From: a virus
DNA length: 64,000 bases
Strand: one strand, 5' to 3'
IMG/VR virus record: IMGVR_UViG_3300020190_000054
Coordinates: 1 to 64,000 of that record
Positions 49,799-57,447 of the stretch are shown here, piece by piece. The notes beneath the pieces were generated by a model that saw only the letters and a list, made by a program, of their open reading frames with translations, ran no database searches and was not told where the DNA came from. A program made the translations under genes and the position numbers. Positions within the stretch are counted from its first letter, which is position 1, and every line of letters begins with the position of its first letter.

Positions 49799-50014
49799 AT
49801 GGAATACACTGACGATCAACTCCTTGCCATGGCACTTGGCAATATCGGTGATTTCATCCATGACAATTCACCACACTATGTGTTGATCGAAGAAGATTTT
49901 CGCAACGATGAGGACTACGACACTTGGGATTATGGCACTGAGCCATTGCCCCAAGATCACACTTGGCGTCATACATCTATTGATGTTTGTGTAAGTCCAA
50001 GTGCGCCTGAGTAG
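49799..50014 (+). CDS. Acidic early protein overlapping the tRNA
   Basis: 71 aa, MEYTDDQLLAMALGNIGDFI then EEDFRNDEDYDTWDYGTEPL. Very acidic. Its last codons and TAG stop lie inside the 5' acceptor/D region of tRNA-Leu (overlap 50005-50014). Translation and tRNA maturation would compete on one transcript. Confidence 0.5.
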   Translation: MEYTDDQLLAMALGNIGDFIHDNSPHYVLIEEDFRNDEDYDTWDYGTEPLPQDHTWRHTSIDVCVSPSAPE

Positions 50015-50080
50015 CCCAGCGGAAGAGGCAAACGACTTAAAATCGTTCCAGCGTGGGTTCGAATCCCACCTCAGGTACCA
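50005..50080 (+). tRNA. tRNA-Leu (anticodon UAA), class I-like with short variable arm
   Basis: A full cloverleaf can be drawn. Acceptor GCCTGAG/CTCAGGT (one G-U at the end), D-stem GCC/GGC with GG in the loop, anticodon stem AACGA/TCGTT with loop CTTAAAA (anticodon TAA at 50038-50040), variable region only CCAGC, T-arm GTGGG-TTCGAAT-CCCAC, discriminator A and encoded CCA. UAA reads UUA (Leu). Bacterial tRNA-Leu normally has a long variable arm, which is missing here; A73 and the D-loop GG are retained. Confidence 0.9.
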
Positions 50081-50107
50081 ACACACTTCATTTCATTTGG
50101 TTTTATC

Positions 50108-50338
50108 ATGCACATTCCTTTGTATAAAGACCCGTTTGAACCTGGTCGTAATTCTTTACTAACCAGAGAACAAAGAATTTATTTGTACAGACAACGCAAA
50201 TCTGGAACAACGTTAAAACAGTTATCAATAGAATTAAATATTACAAAAGAACGTATACGACAAATTTATTTTAAAACAAATAGAATTATTGATTCTATTA
50301 AAGTAATTAATAAAGAGAAGTATCAAACAATGGTTTAA
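50108..50338 (+). CDS. Sigma-70 region 4-like HTH protein
   Basis: 76 aa. LLTREQRIYLYRQRKSGTTL followed by KQLSIELNITKERIRQIYFK is the helix-turn-helix of sigma-factor region 4 (LxEIAxELGVTRERVRQI). No regions 1-3 are present. It may act as an anti-/co-sigma-like regulator, or as a small activator that recruits host RNA polymerase to phage promoters. It starts 28 nt after the tRNA. Confidence 0.65.
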   Translation: MHIPLYKDPFEPGRNSLLTREQRIYLYRQRKSGTTLKQLSIELNITKERIRQIYFKTNRIIDSIKVINKEKYQTMV

Positions 50339-50396
50339 TTTCTGGGCGTCCACATGGTGTAAGCCCCAGTTTAGTTCAATTCAATTCATTACAACA

Positions 50397-50759
50397 ATGG
50401 AATTCCTTTCTGCTTTTCGTCATTTCATCCCTGAGTTCCACGCTTACTCTGATGACGAGCAGCGTTACAACCTTGGAGCAACCTGGACAGCGGCTGACGG
50501 TCTTAAGGACTATCACAACTTCGAACTACGGTACGTACGTAACTCAGAGCGTCTTGCTCTCCAGGGTGATCCCCAGCCTGATGGCAGCTGGAAGTATGTG
50601 GAACCTTGCGGACGTATTCACACTATGTCCGCAGAACGAGCCAAAGCTTTCATGGAGCAGACTCATCATCATGCCACCATCATGTGCGGGATGCTTGATC
50701 GCCTGAAAGATGCTGGTCTCATGGAACCGGTCATTGACACGAACGCACAACCTGCCTAA
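50397..50759 (+). CDS. Early protein, unknown
   Basis: 120 aa, MEFLSAFRHFIPEFHAYSDD, then YHNFELRYVRNSERLALQGD and a His cluster (EQTHHHATIMCGML). The leader is TTCAATTCAATTCATTACAACA without Shine-Dalgarno. It is followed by a strong terminator. No family was recognised. Confidence 0.55.
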   Translation: MEFLSAFRHFIPEFHAYSDDEQRYNLGATWTAADGLKDYHNFELRYVRNSERLALQGDPQPDGSWKYVEPCGRIHTMSAERAKAFMEQTHHHATIMCGMLDRLKDAGLMEPVIDTNAQPA

Positions 50760-50774
50760 TGTGTAGACGCACTT

Positions 50775-50801
50775 CCCCCCGTCCCCATCGGGGGGATTTT
50801 T
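50775..50801 (+). terminator. Rho-independent terminator
   Basis: CCCCCCG/CGGGGGG with loop TCCCCAT followed by ATTTTT. It lies 15 nt after the stop of 50397-50759. Confidence 0.85.
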
Positions 50802-50810
50802 AATTGCATT

Positions 50811-51134
50811 ATGGAAACCAACTCAAACCCAAACAAAGGTATTGACCTTAACCTTGTCGATCAAGTTGTAGCTCACATCCCAGCTTGGACTTGGACTGTA
50901 GTCAAAAAACAACTGGTTGACGCACTGGTTAATGCAATGCCTACCACGGTGCTTGAGAAATTGACAGGAGATCCAACCGACGATGATCGTGCATTGGAAA
51001 TCCTGGATGATTATTACAAAACAAATGACATGAATCAAGAACTAATCATTGATGCGTTCAAAATCTTGGGTGAAGAGCACACTGTTTATTTGCTTGATGC
51101 TTTGCAGCTTGACAAGATCAAAGCGCCACAATGA
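50811..51134 (+). CDS. Helical acidic early protein
   Basis: 107 aa. VVKKQLVDALVNAMPTTVLE then ELIIDAFKILGEEHTVYLLD. Starts 10 nt after the terminator, so its promoter must overlap the terminator or transcription must read through. Its stop overlaps the next ATG. No family was recognised. Confidence 0.55.
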   Translation: METNSNPNKGIDLNLVDQVVAHIPAWTWTVVKKQLVDALVNAMPTTVLEKLTGDPTDDDRALEILDDYYKTNDMNQELIIDAFKILGEEHTVYLLDALQLDKIKAPQ

Positions 51135-51463
51135 AATGCCGCAATTGCAACAGTAAAAACACACGTGTCATTTGCACAGATCAATTTGATGTAGTAACTA
51201 AACGTTACTGCCGGTGTCTTGATTGCAACACTAGCTTTCGCACTGTCGAACGCTACGAAGTTGCTAAGCCTATACCGTTGAATCCAGCTCCCAACATTGG
51301 AGTAGACAACCCAAACTCAAGGCTTACCACCAGGGAAATCCTAATGATCAGACACTTACATCAAAAAGGATTAAGCAATGGTCAACTAGCAATTCGTTTT
51401 AATCAATGCCGTAGTACCATCAGTCGTGTTGTCAACTACAAAACTTACACAAACATTAAGTAA
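51131..51463 (+). CDS. NrdR-like zinc-ribbon plus HTH protein
   Basis: 110 aa. The N-terminus MKCRNCNSKNTRVICTDQFD, then RYCRCLDCNTSFRTVERYE reproduces the NrdR zinc ribbon (CxxC...TRVI...R...CxxCxxxFxTxERxE) with four Cys. The ATP-cone that follows in NrdR is absent; instead a C-terminal HTH is seen (LTTREILMIRHLHQKGLSNG, QLAIRFNQCRSTISRVV). It probably binds DNA as a small regulator, plausibly of nucleotide genes since ThyX follows. Confidence 0.65.
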   Translation: MKCRNCNSKNTRVICTDQFDVVTKRYCRCLDCNTSFRTVERYEVAKPIPLNPAPNIGVDNPNSRLTTREILMIRHLHQKGLSNGQLAIRFNQCRSTISRVVNYKTYTNIK

Positions 51464-51468
51464 TTTAC

Positions 51469-51768
51469 ATGACTACTAAAGAACAACCTAAATTCAACAT
51501 TGGTGATCGCGTAGCCGAGAAACCAAAGCCACGTGCAATTTTGACGAATAAACCTGAGGTCAGGGAAAAGATTAAACCTTTTACCACTCAAAGGTATGGC
51601 ACTGTACTTGATACGGTATATAAGCCGGTTTCCAATGGAAAGCGGGTTCCATACGTAAAGATTATGTGGGATTATTCCAGCTCTCCATCAGTTCATTCAC
51701 AGAATAGAATCTGTCTTCAACAAGATTTGGCTGAGGAAATGGACAACTACTTCACTGCAACTTCATGA
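51469..51768 (+). CDS. Small beta-rich early protein
   Basis: 99 aa. KFNIGDRVAEKPKPRAILTN, RYGTVLDTVYKPVSNGKRVP and YVKIMWDYSSSPSVHSQNRI suggest an SH3/KOW-like barrel. It lies between the zinc-ribbon gene and thyX, 1 nt before the latter. No function was recognised. Confidence 0.55.
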   Translation: MTTKEQPKFNIGDRVAEKPKPRAILTNKPEVREKIKPFTTQRYGTVLDTVYKPVSNGKRVPYVKIMWDYSSSPSVHSQNRICLQQDLAEEMDNYFTATS

Positions 51769-51769
51769 C

Positions 51770-52402
51770 ATGACTGTTGAACTCACTTGGGCAACACCAA
51801 ACGCCGAAGCACTCATCGTTGAAATGGCACGTGTCTCGGCACCAGAGAACCAAAGTAACTTGGATACAGCTCCAAGGTTATTGAAGTATCTTATTCGCAA
51901 TCACCATTGGTCTCCATTTGAAATGGGAAACATGTGCGTAAAGATACACACGGAACGTGACATCTCTGCACAAATACTTAGGCATCGATCATTTAGTTTT
52001 CAAGAATACAGTACGCGCTATGCAGAAGCGCAGGCTTACACTATGCCTCAATACCGTAGGCAAGACTTTGCTAATCGCCAAAATTCAATCGATGATTTAT
52101 CTCCAAGTATGCTTGATGAATTAACTCGATTAACGGACCAAGCGTTAACAAATGTTGATTCAATTTATAGACGCATGCTTAGTCTTGGTGTTGCGAAAGA
52201 AACAGCAAGGCGCATACTTCCACTTTGTACAAAAACAACTTTGTATATGAATGGAACTTTACGTAGCTGGATTCATTATCTTCAGCTGCGTACCCATGAA
52301 TCAACCCAACTTGAACACAGGCTTATTGCAAAACAAATCCAGGCTATTTTTATGGAACAATTCTCAGTAATAGCTGAGGCTGCCTTTGAAACTCACAACT
52401 GA
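51770..52402 (+). CDS. thyX: FAD-dependent thymidylate synthase
   Basis: 210 aa, normal length. It makes dTMP from dUMP using methylene-THF, FAD and NADPH. The signature RHRSFSFQEYSTRYAE (71-86) is the ThyX motif RHRxxSxxExSxR; WSPFEMGNMCVKIHTERDIS precedes it and TLRSWIHYLQLRTHESTQLE near the end carries conserved FAD/dUMP-binding residues. It acts downstream of dCTP deaminase (9366-9953) once dUTP is hydrolysed. Confidence 0.93.
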   Translation: MTVELTWATPNAEALIVEMARVSAPENQSNLDTAPRLLKYLIRNHHWSPFEMGNMCVKIHTERDISAQILRHRSFSFQEYSTRYAEAQAYTMPQYRRQDFANRQNSIDDLSPSMLDELTRLTDQALTNVDSIYRRMLSLGVAKETARRILPLCTKTTLYMNGTLRSWIHYLQLRTHESTQLEHRLIAKQIQAIFMEQFSVIAEAAFETHN

Positions 52403-52409
52403 TTACGAC

Positions 52410-52724
52410 ATGATGACTTCTGAACTTCGTCGACTTAACTACAAAAGGAGAGAGTCTCAGCTCCTGGAAGAACTCGAATGCTTTCATCCAGTGATTGAAA
52501 AAGTATCACGTGCCATAAGCGACTGGCAATCAGAGCGTGATTGGTATTTTCAAACGGATCGTGCCTTCAGGACGTTAGATGCTGTGGCAACTGAATTGAA
52601 TAAGGAAGGGCATCGTGAAGCAGCAAGTTACTTGTTGCGCATCATCGGTAGTCACATACCCAAACCTCGCTCTGCTGACAGCAAGCCTGAAGAACCTCAA
52701 CGTCTTAGCCAACTGTACTTCTGA
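52410..52724 (+). CDS. Helical early protein, unknown
   Basis: 104 aa from ATG 52410 (an overlapping TTG at 52386 is less likely). RRESQLLEELECFHPVIEKV then DRAFRTLDAVATELNKEGHR. Charged helices, no motif. Coupled to the next gene by a 1-nt overlap. Confidence 0.55.
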   Translation: MMTSELRRLNYKRRESQLLEELECFHPVIEKVSRAISDWQSERDWYFQTDRAFRTLDAVATELNKEGHREAASYLLRIIGSHIPKPRSADSKPEEPQRLSQLYF

Positions 52725-52984
52725 TGGACATCAAAGAAACCACTGTTATCAAAGAAGAATTCAGCATCGATGAAGACAAGTACATCGCAGAGATTACTCT
52801 TAATCTCAACGGTGAATCTTCTTGGATTGAATACAGAGAGTACGAAAAGGATGGTGTTGGTTCTGCCATGTCAAGTGAAGTGACCATCCCATCGATGCAC
52901 TTAATGGAAGAACTTGGTAAACGCCTATTGCGTTATGCAAACCTCTATCGATTCAACAAAGCAACAGACGAAGAACTTACTTAA
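52724..52984 (+). CDS. Small early protein, unknown
   Basis: 86 aa. FSIDEDKYIAEITLNLNGES, then VTIPSMHLMEELGKRLLRYA. A beta-sheet half and a helix. It ends 8 nt into the convergent DUF4278-like gene. No function was recognised. Confidence 0.55.
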   Translation: MDIKETTVIKEEFSIDEDKYIAEITLNLNGESSWIEYREYEKDGVGSAMSSEVTIPSMHLMEELGKRLLRYANLYRFNKATDEELT

Positions 52985-53132
52985 GTTGACCACCAGTTAC
53001 ATATGGCATGTAATGGTGACCACGATAAGTAAGACCAAGCCAAGGACGATGAGCTAAATTCCACCAGGCTCGTTGTTTCTTGGCTTCTTCTTCTTTGTAA
53101 TACTTGCAACCTCTGTAAGTAAGCTGTGTCAT
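52977..53132 (-). CDS. DUF4278-like protein
   Basis: 51 aa, ATG 53132 to TAA 52977. MTQLTYRGCKYYKEEEAKKQ and a second YRG unit (GLTYRGHHYMPYV) fit the cyanobacterial DUF4278 pattern (MxLxYRGxxY ... YRGxxY). The family's role is unknown; it is widespread in cyanobacteria, supporting a cyanobacterial host. This is one of very few minus-strand genes in the early region. Confidence 0.65.
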   Translation of the reverse strand: MTQLTYRGCKYYKEEEAKKQRAWWNLAHRPWLGLTYRGHHYMPYVTGGQLK

Positions 53133-53134
53133 GA

Positions 53135-53251
53135 CTAAAAACAAGCGGTGGGTTGTTTACCTAAAACCTTTTGATTGTTCGCAGTTTCTTTTGAAGTGCG
53201 GACAATCTTTTTCTTTTTGTCAATCAAATAAACAATGAAGCCTTTATGCAT
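53135..53251 (-). CDS. Small basic protein upstream of DUF4278
   Basis: 38 aa from ATG 53251: MHKGFIVYLIDKKKKIVRTS then KETANNQKVLGKQPTACF. It ends 2 nt before the DUF4278 start, a likely two-gene unit. An in-frame ATG at 53347 would add 32 residues but lies within the repeated promoter-like element, so I prefer the shorter form. Confidence 0.4.
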   Translation of the reverse strand: MHKGFIVYLIDKKKKIVRTSKETANNQKVLGKQPTACF

Positions 53252-53336
53252 GATTCTGTATCTATTGCTACGGAAAGTATATGACGATTCATGTATATGA
53301 TGTCGTTCATCCAGATACAAACTTATAAAATTTTTT

Positions 53337-53360
53337 GTCCTAAGCATGACATTAAACTGT
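53337..53360 (+). promoter_or_regulatory. GTCC-TGAC-TTAAACTG element, copy 3
   Basis: GTCC, 6 nt, TGACATTAAACTGT; upstream of the GP88-like gene (36 nt before an ATG at 53383, 78 nt before ATG 53425). Core nearly identical to copy 2. Confidence 0.6.
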
Positions 53361-53424
53361 TAGGTGCATATAAGTTTTACTTATGTGTGGCCGTACATTC
53401 TTCAACTCAACCCAAGTCAACACA

Positions 53425-54204
53425 ATGAAACTTCTCAAGTTCTCCACGGGTAATGCCAAGCTTGGTAAGCGTCTCATCTTTAATCTCCCAGCGGGCTATG
53501 CATGCCCTAACGCAGGCGTATGCAAGACCATGGCTGATAGAACTACAGGTGAAATCAGAGACCTGCCACAGCTCAATGGAACGCAAGCAGATGAATTCCG
53601 CTGCTTTGCTGCAATGGCAGAGACCAGGCCAAACGTACGTGATTCCAGGTGGCACAACTGGGACTTACTGCGTGAAGCCATGTATGAATCCAGTGATCAA
53701 CTTAAAGCACTGACTTCTATCATCGAACTATCGCTCATGGTTCAGCCAAAGCTGGACCTATGTCGCATTCACGAGTCAGGCGACTTCTGGACTGAGCAGT
53801 ACCTACGTGCATGGCTCAACGTTGCACGTAACAATACCGACATCAAGTTTTACGCCTACACCAAGTCTCTTGGTATGTGGCTCAGTTGTCAGTCCGAAAT
53901 CCCATCCAACGTCTATCTCACCGCATCACACGGTGGTACTCTCGATTACTTAATCTCCAAACATAAAGAAATCTTTAAGAGAGTAGCCTACGTTGTGTAC
54001 ACGGAAGAACAAGCAGAGGCACTGGGACTCGAGGTGGATCACGATGACTCACATTGTTTCGGCACTAAGCCATTCGCACTATTGGTACATGGCTCCCAGC
54101 GGGCAGGATCCGATGCCAGTAAAGCAATATCTCAACGTAAGTCCCAGGGGAAATTTGTTGGTTACAACAAAGCCAAACAACAACATTACTTAGTGCTTGC
54201 ATGA
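53425..54204 (+). CDS. GP88-like (gene 88) protein
   Basis: 259 aa from ATG 53425 (an ATG at 53383 adds 14 residues; the CAACTCAACCCAAGTCAACACA leader favours the later start). KLLKFSTGNAKLGKRLIFNL, PAGYACPNAGVCKTMA with two Cys, RCFAAMAE, WDLLREA, RIHESGDFWTEQYLRAWLNV and KFYAYTKSL follow the 'GP88' family first seen in mycobacteriophages and common in phages. The activity is unknown; the Cys/His pattern suggests a metal centre. Confidence 0.7.
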   Translation: MKLLKFSTGNAKLGKRLIFNLPAGYACPNAGVCKTMADRTTGEIRDLPQLNGTQADEFRCFAAMAETRPNVRDSRWHNWDLLREAMYESSDQLKALTSIIELSLMVQPKLDLCRIHESGDFWTEQYLRAWLNVARNNTDIKFYAYTKSLGMWLSCQSEIPSNVYLTASHGGTLDYLISKHKEIFKRVAYVVYTEEQAEALGLEVDHDDSHCFGTKPFALLVHGSQRAGSDASKAISQRKSQGKFVGYNKAKQQHYLVLA

Positions 54205-54242
54205 TTTAAAAAATCCATTACCATCTGTAAGTTCTTTTTGCT

Positions 54243-54274
54243 CCCCCTGACCCCCACCGGGGACCACCAGGGGG
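54243..54274 (+). terminator. Nested GC-rich hairpin, probable terminator
   Basis: CCCCCTG/CAGGGGG encloses CCCC-CACC-GGGG. The U-tract is weak (TACTCTCTTTATT). It follows the GP88-like gene. Confidence 0.6.
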
Positions 54275-54301
54275 TACTCTCTTTATTAAAGAAACTTACT
54301 T

Positions 54302-54535
54302 ATGTCTTACATTATTGCCACTTGGAAAGGTACCACTCCTTACGGAGTAAGGGCCGATAGAGACTCCAATTCATTTCAACTTATTCCGCTAGTATCAGAC
54401 GTAGCCCTGAGCCAGGTGTACTCCTCGCCATACCAATCAGGAGCACAGTCAATACTTAAGTGGATCAAAGAAAATGACACAGTTCTCTCCGGTGAAGAAT
54501 TCGAAGTTTGCGATGAAGGACGTTTCCGGAAGTGA
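54302..54535 (+). CDS. Small early protein before the polymerase
   Basis: 77 aa. MSYIIATWKGTTPYGVRADR then LKWIKENDTVLSGEEFEVCD. It overlaps the polymerase frame by 62 nt if the polymerase begins at 54474. No function was recognised. Confidence 0.5.
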   Translation: MSYIIATWKGTTPYGVRADRDSNSFQLIPLVSDVALSQVYSSPYQSGAQSILKWIKENDTVLSGEEFEVCDEGRFRK

Positions 54536-56339
54536 GCGGTGGTACGTTGTTGATATTGAAACAGATAACCTTTACGACAAAGTTACAAAAATATATTGTA
54601 TTGTTCTCCACGATGTCCAAGGAGAACAGACTTTTACTTATGGGCCTGATCGTATTGCTGACGGTCTTGAGCATATGGCTAACGCTCATGTGCTCATTGG
54701 TCACAACATCATCTTTTACGATCTGCCGGTTATAAGAAAACTTTATCCTTTTTATACATTTAAAGCAGCTCGACTTATCGACACACTCATTTGCACTCGA
54801 CTTATCTGGCCTAAGGAAGTTCTTTATGATCTCGACACAGAACAATATACGGAGGTTCCAAAGAATCTCTGTGGTTCAGCCTCGCTTAAAGCATGGGGCT
54901 ACCGATTGGCAGACAATAAAATTGAATTTAAAGACTTCACGAAATTCTCTAACGAAATGTTGGAGTACTGCGTCCAGGACGTTAATGTCACCACTCAACT
55001 CTTTAGGCTTGTTCAAAAGCAAAACTATAGAGAGTCGGCATTACGGCTTGAACATGATTTTGCCATCTCCATTAATGAACAAATTAGAACAGGTTTTCCT
55101 TTTGATGTTGATGCATGCCTTGATCTTGTGGATGTGCTTAGAACAAGACAAACGGAACTCGAAAGCAATTTAAAAGAAATCTTTCCGCCTATTAAACATG
55201 AAGAAGTATTTATTCCCAAAGTAAATAACGCTAAACGTGGTTATGTCAAAGGCGAACCATTCACTAAAGTCTTGTACCAAGAATTTAATCCTGGCTCTCG
55301 TGAACAAATTGTTGAAAGACTTAAAAACAAATACGGGTGGTCCCCTGCAAAAACTACGGATAAAGGCAATCCGGTGCTTAATGACGATGTACTGGAAGCA
55401 CTTCCATACCCCGAAGCAAAACCACTTGCGGAATACATGCTTGTCAAGAAACGTCTTGGGCAAATAGCTGATGGATCCAACGCATGGTTAAAGCTTGTCA
55501 ACAATGACACCGGTTGTATTCACGGTGATGTAATTACTAACGGCTGCATTACGGGTCGTTGTGCGCACCGTAATCCCAACATGGGTCAGGTACCTGCAAG
55601 TTATTCGCCATATGGAAAAGAATGCCGATCATTATTCCATACGCCCCAGGGATGGGCATTGATTGGTGTTGATGCCAAAGCGTTGGAACTCAGATGCCTT
55701 GCTGGTTATTTGGCACATTGGGATAGTGGTGAATACGCACGTATTGTTACTGATGAATCAATTGACATTCATGTTTATAACCAAGAGCGATTTGGTGTAG
55801 CTACCAGGGATATCAGTAAGCGTTTACTCTATGGGCTTCTATATGGGTGTGGTGCATTGAAGGCTGGCACTATTATTGATCCGAATGAAAAAGATGAAAT
55901 TGTTCTGCGTCGTATGGGAGGTAACGCAATTAATTCATTCATGAATAGTGTGCCTGCTTTGCGTCAGCTTAAACAAAAGATTGAATCAACTATTCAAGAA
56001 CGTAATTACTTGCGTGGGCTTGATGGCCGTGCACTTTTTTGTAGATCTGAATTCAAAGGATTAAATGTTTTATTGCAATCATCTGGTGCATTAATTATGA
56101 AACAAGTTGTTATTGAACTTCACAAAACTATGTATGAAGAAGGGTATGTCTACGGCATGGACTGGCAGCAAAATGCCATGATCCATGACGAACTTCAATT
56201 GTCTTGTCCGTCTCACATGATTGACACTTTGAAACAAGAAGCGCTTGATTCATTTCCAAAAGCTCAGCAATTCTTTGGATTTCAATGTCTTATTGAGGGT
56301 GATGCCCATGTAGGATCCTGCTGGGCTGAGACGCATTAG
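54474..56339 (+). CDS. DNA polymerase, family A (T7-type) with 3'-5' exonuclease
   Basis: 621 aa; ATG 54513 is an alternative start. The exonuclease domain shows VVDIETDNLY (Asp27, Glu29), HNIIFYDLP, IDTLICTRLIWP and YCVQDVNVT. Polymerase motif A is GVDAKALELRCLA (Asp400), motif B RDISKRLLYGLLYGCG, motif C MIHDELQL (Asp572). Alignment by eye to T7 gp5 is good, including the SLKAWGYRL segment. It is about 80 aa shorter than T7 gp5, and no insertion like the thioredoxin-binding loop is seen. Tyr453 occupies the E. coli Phe762 position. Confidence 0.93.
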   Translation: MTQFSPVKNSKFAMKDVSGSERWYVVDIETDNLYDKVTKIYCIVLHDVQGEQTFTYGPDRIADGLEHMANAHVLIGHNIIFYDLPVIRKLYPFYTFKAARLIDTLICTRLIWPKEVLYDLDTEQYTEVPKNLCGSASLKAWGYRLADNKIEFKDFTKFSNEMLEYCVQDVNVTTQLFRLVQKQNYRESALRLEHDFAISINEQIRTGFPFDVDACLDLVDVLRTRQTELESNLKEIFPPIKHEEVFIPKVNNAKRGYVKGEPFTKVLYQEFNPGSREQIVERLKNKYGWSPAKTTDKGNPVLNDDVLEALPYPEAKPLAEYMLVKKRLGQIADGSNAWLKLVNNDTGCIHGDVITNGCITGRCAHRNPNMGQVPASYSPYGKECRSLFHTPQGWALIGVDAKALELRCLAGYLAHWDSGEYARIVTDESIDIHVYNQERFGVATRDISKRLLYGLLYGCGALKAGTIIDPNEKDEIVLRRMGGNAINSFMNSVPALRQLKQKIESTIQERNYLRGLDGRALFCRSEFKGLNVLLQSSGALIMKQVVIELHKTMYEEGYVYGMDWQQNAMIHDELQLSCPSHMIDTLKQEALDSFPKAQQFFGFQCLIEGDAHVGSCWAETH

Positions 56340-56342
56340 CTA

Positions 56343-56477
56343 ATGACAAATCAACTAACTCCTGAACAAATCGATGCATTTCTAGATTTGCCATGTCAGT
56401 TAAAAAACCCGGATTGTTTGAACGTATTCAAATGTCAGCTGGCAAGATGCCATTATGGAACTGGGCAGACAATGTAA
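56343..56477 (+). CDS. 44-aa Cys-containing peptide, uncertain
   Basis: ATG 56343 to TAA 56477, 3 nt after the polymerase stop. MTNQLTPEQIDAFLDLPCQL then Cys at four spaced positions. Most of it overlaps the membrane protein gene 56393-56548 in another frame, so only one may be real, or both as coupled genes. Confidence 0.3.
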   Translation: MTNQLTPEQIDAFLDLPCQLKNPDCLNVFKCQLARCHYGTGQTM

Positions 56478-56548
56478 CTGTCGGACTGGCAGCGCTTGTC
56501 GTCTTGGTTGCCGTTGTGGCTGTGCTGCTAGTAACTTGTAAGGTTTAG
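56393..56548 (+). CDS. 51-aa single-pass membrane protein
   Basis: ATG 56393 to TAG 56548. A basic N-terminus (MSVKKPGLFERIQMSAGKMP) is followed by one C-terminal transmembrane helix (GLAALVVLVAVVAVLLVTC). The long hydrophobic run is unlikely by chance. Role unknown; small early membrane proteins often affect superinfection or host membranes. Confidence 0.55.
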   Translation: MSVKKPGLFERIQMSAGKMPLWNWADNVTVGLAALVVLVAVVAVLLVTCKV

Positions 56549-56575
56549 TTACTAGTTCATTTGTTTTGTTACTTC

Positions 56576-56599
56576 GTCCCAGGTATGACGTTAAACTGC
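56576..56599 (+). promoter_or_regulatory. GTCC-TGAC-TTAAACTG element, copy 4
   Basis: GTCC, 6 nt, TGACGTTAAACTGC; 36 nt from TGAC to ATG 56622 of the SSB-like gene. Confidence 0.6.
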
Positions 56600-56621
56600 C
56601 TTCTACTACTCTTTTGTATCT

Positions 56622-57434
56622 ATGAACTTTGTAAGCATTTGCGCACAAACAACTGAGGAGCCTCGCGAGGTTTACGTCAGTGCCACATCTACTGCAATTC
56701 GTTGCAATGTTTTGTTGCCTCCAGTAGGGAACAAAGCACCTACTCCAATTGAACTTAACGTTTATGGAAAAAACTCAGAGCGGTTTGCTCGTACAACGAA
56801 GCACTCCAAGGTCTTCATTCATGGCGCAAAATTACGCTTTGACCTTGACTCCAGAACGTATTCATTGCATGGAGGAGTTATCGCTACGGTTGATGAAACG
56901 TTCCCTATCTTTAACACAGTCATCCTCAGTGGCCGTTGCGTTAAAGACATCTATCGCGATGACGAACGCGCTTTCAAAACAACCACTGATGGATTGATGG
57001 TCTGCAATCAAACCTTATCAGTAAGTACTGGTAAGAACCAAGCAGATCTGTTTAACTTTTATGCAATTAATACAAGTCAAGACAAGTTAAACAATGCGGA
57101 ACTACTTGTTAATTTCACGCGTAAAGGTGTTGGCCTCACGATTAATGGCCGTTTGGTTACTGATGAATGGAATGATTCTCAAACCAAAGAACGCAAGCAT
57201 GCTACCAAGATCCAATTGGTAAGTATGACCCTGGCTCCCAAGGCTTCGCTGCCTAATAAAGATGGTGAAGGTCGGGAGATTAAACCGCAGACAACAGTTA
57301 ACGGTGCAGGGAAAGTTGCTTCGCTTTGGGGCGGAAAAACATTGGATGACAATCCTTGGGATCAGACGAGCGGGCTACCGGATTTGCCTGGTCAGTACGG
57401 TGCTGCACCTGATCTTGACAACGAACCTTTCTAA
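56622..57434 (+). CDS. Single-stranded DNA-binding protein, two OB folds
   Basis: 270 aa. Residues about 1-100 and 105-215 each look like an OB fold: VSATSTAIRCNVLLPPVGNK, VFIHGAKLRFDLDSRTYSLH in the first; VILSGRCVKDIYRDDERAFK, DLFNFYAIN, VNFTRKGVGLTINGRLVTDE in the second (the latter is the bacterial SSB pattern with KG...V.V.GRL...W). A disordered C-terminus ends in acidic DLDNEPF, like the protein-docking tip of SSB. Two genes after DNA polymerase. Confidence 0.75.
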   Translation: MNFVSICAQTTEEPREVYVSATSTAIRCNVLLPPVGNKAPTPIELNVYGKNSERFARTTKHSKVFIHGAKLRFDLDSRTYSLHGGVIATVDETFPIFNTVILSGRCVKDIYRDDERAFKTTTDGLMVCNQTLSVSTGKNQADLFNFYAINTSQDKLNNAELLVNFTRKGVGLTINGRLVTDEWNDSQTKERKHATKIQLVSMTLAPKASLPNKDGEGREIKPQTTVNGAGKVASLWGGKTLDDNPWDQTSGLPDLPGQYGAAPDLDNEPF

Positions 57435-57447
57435 TTAACTACTCACC

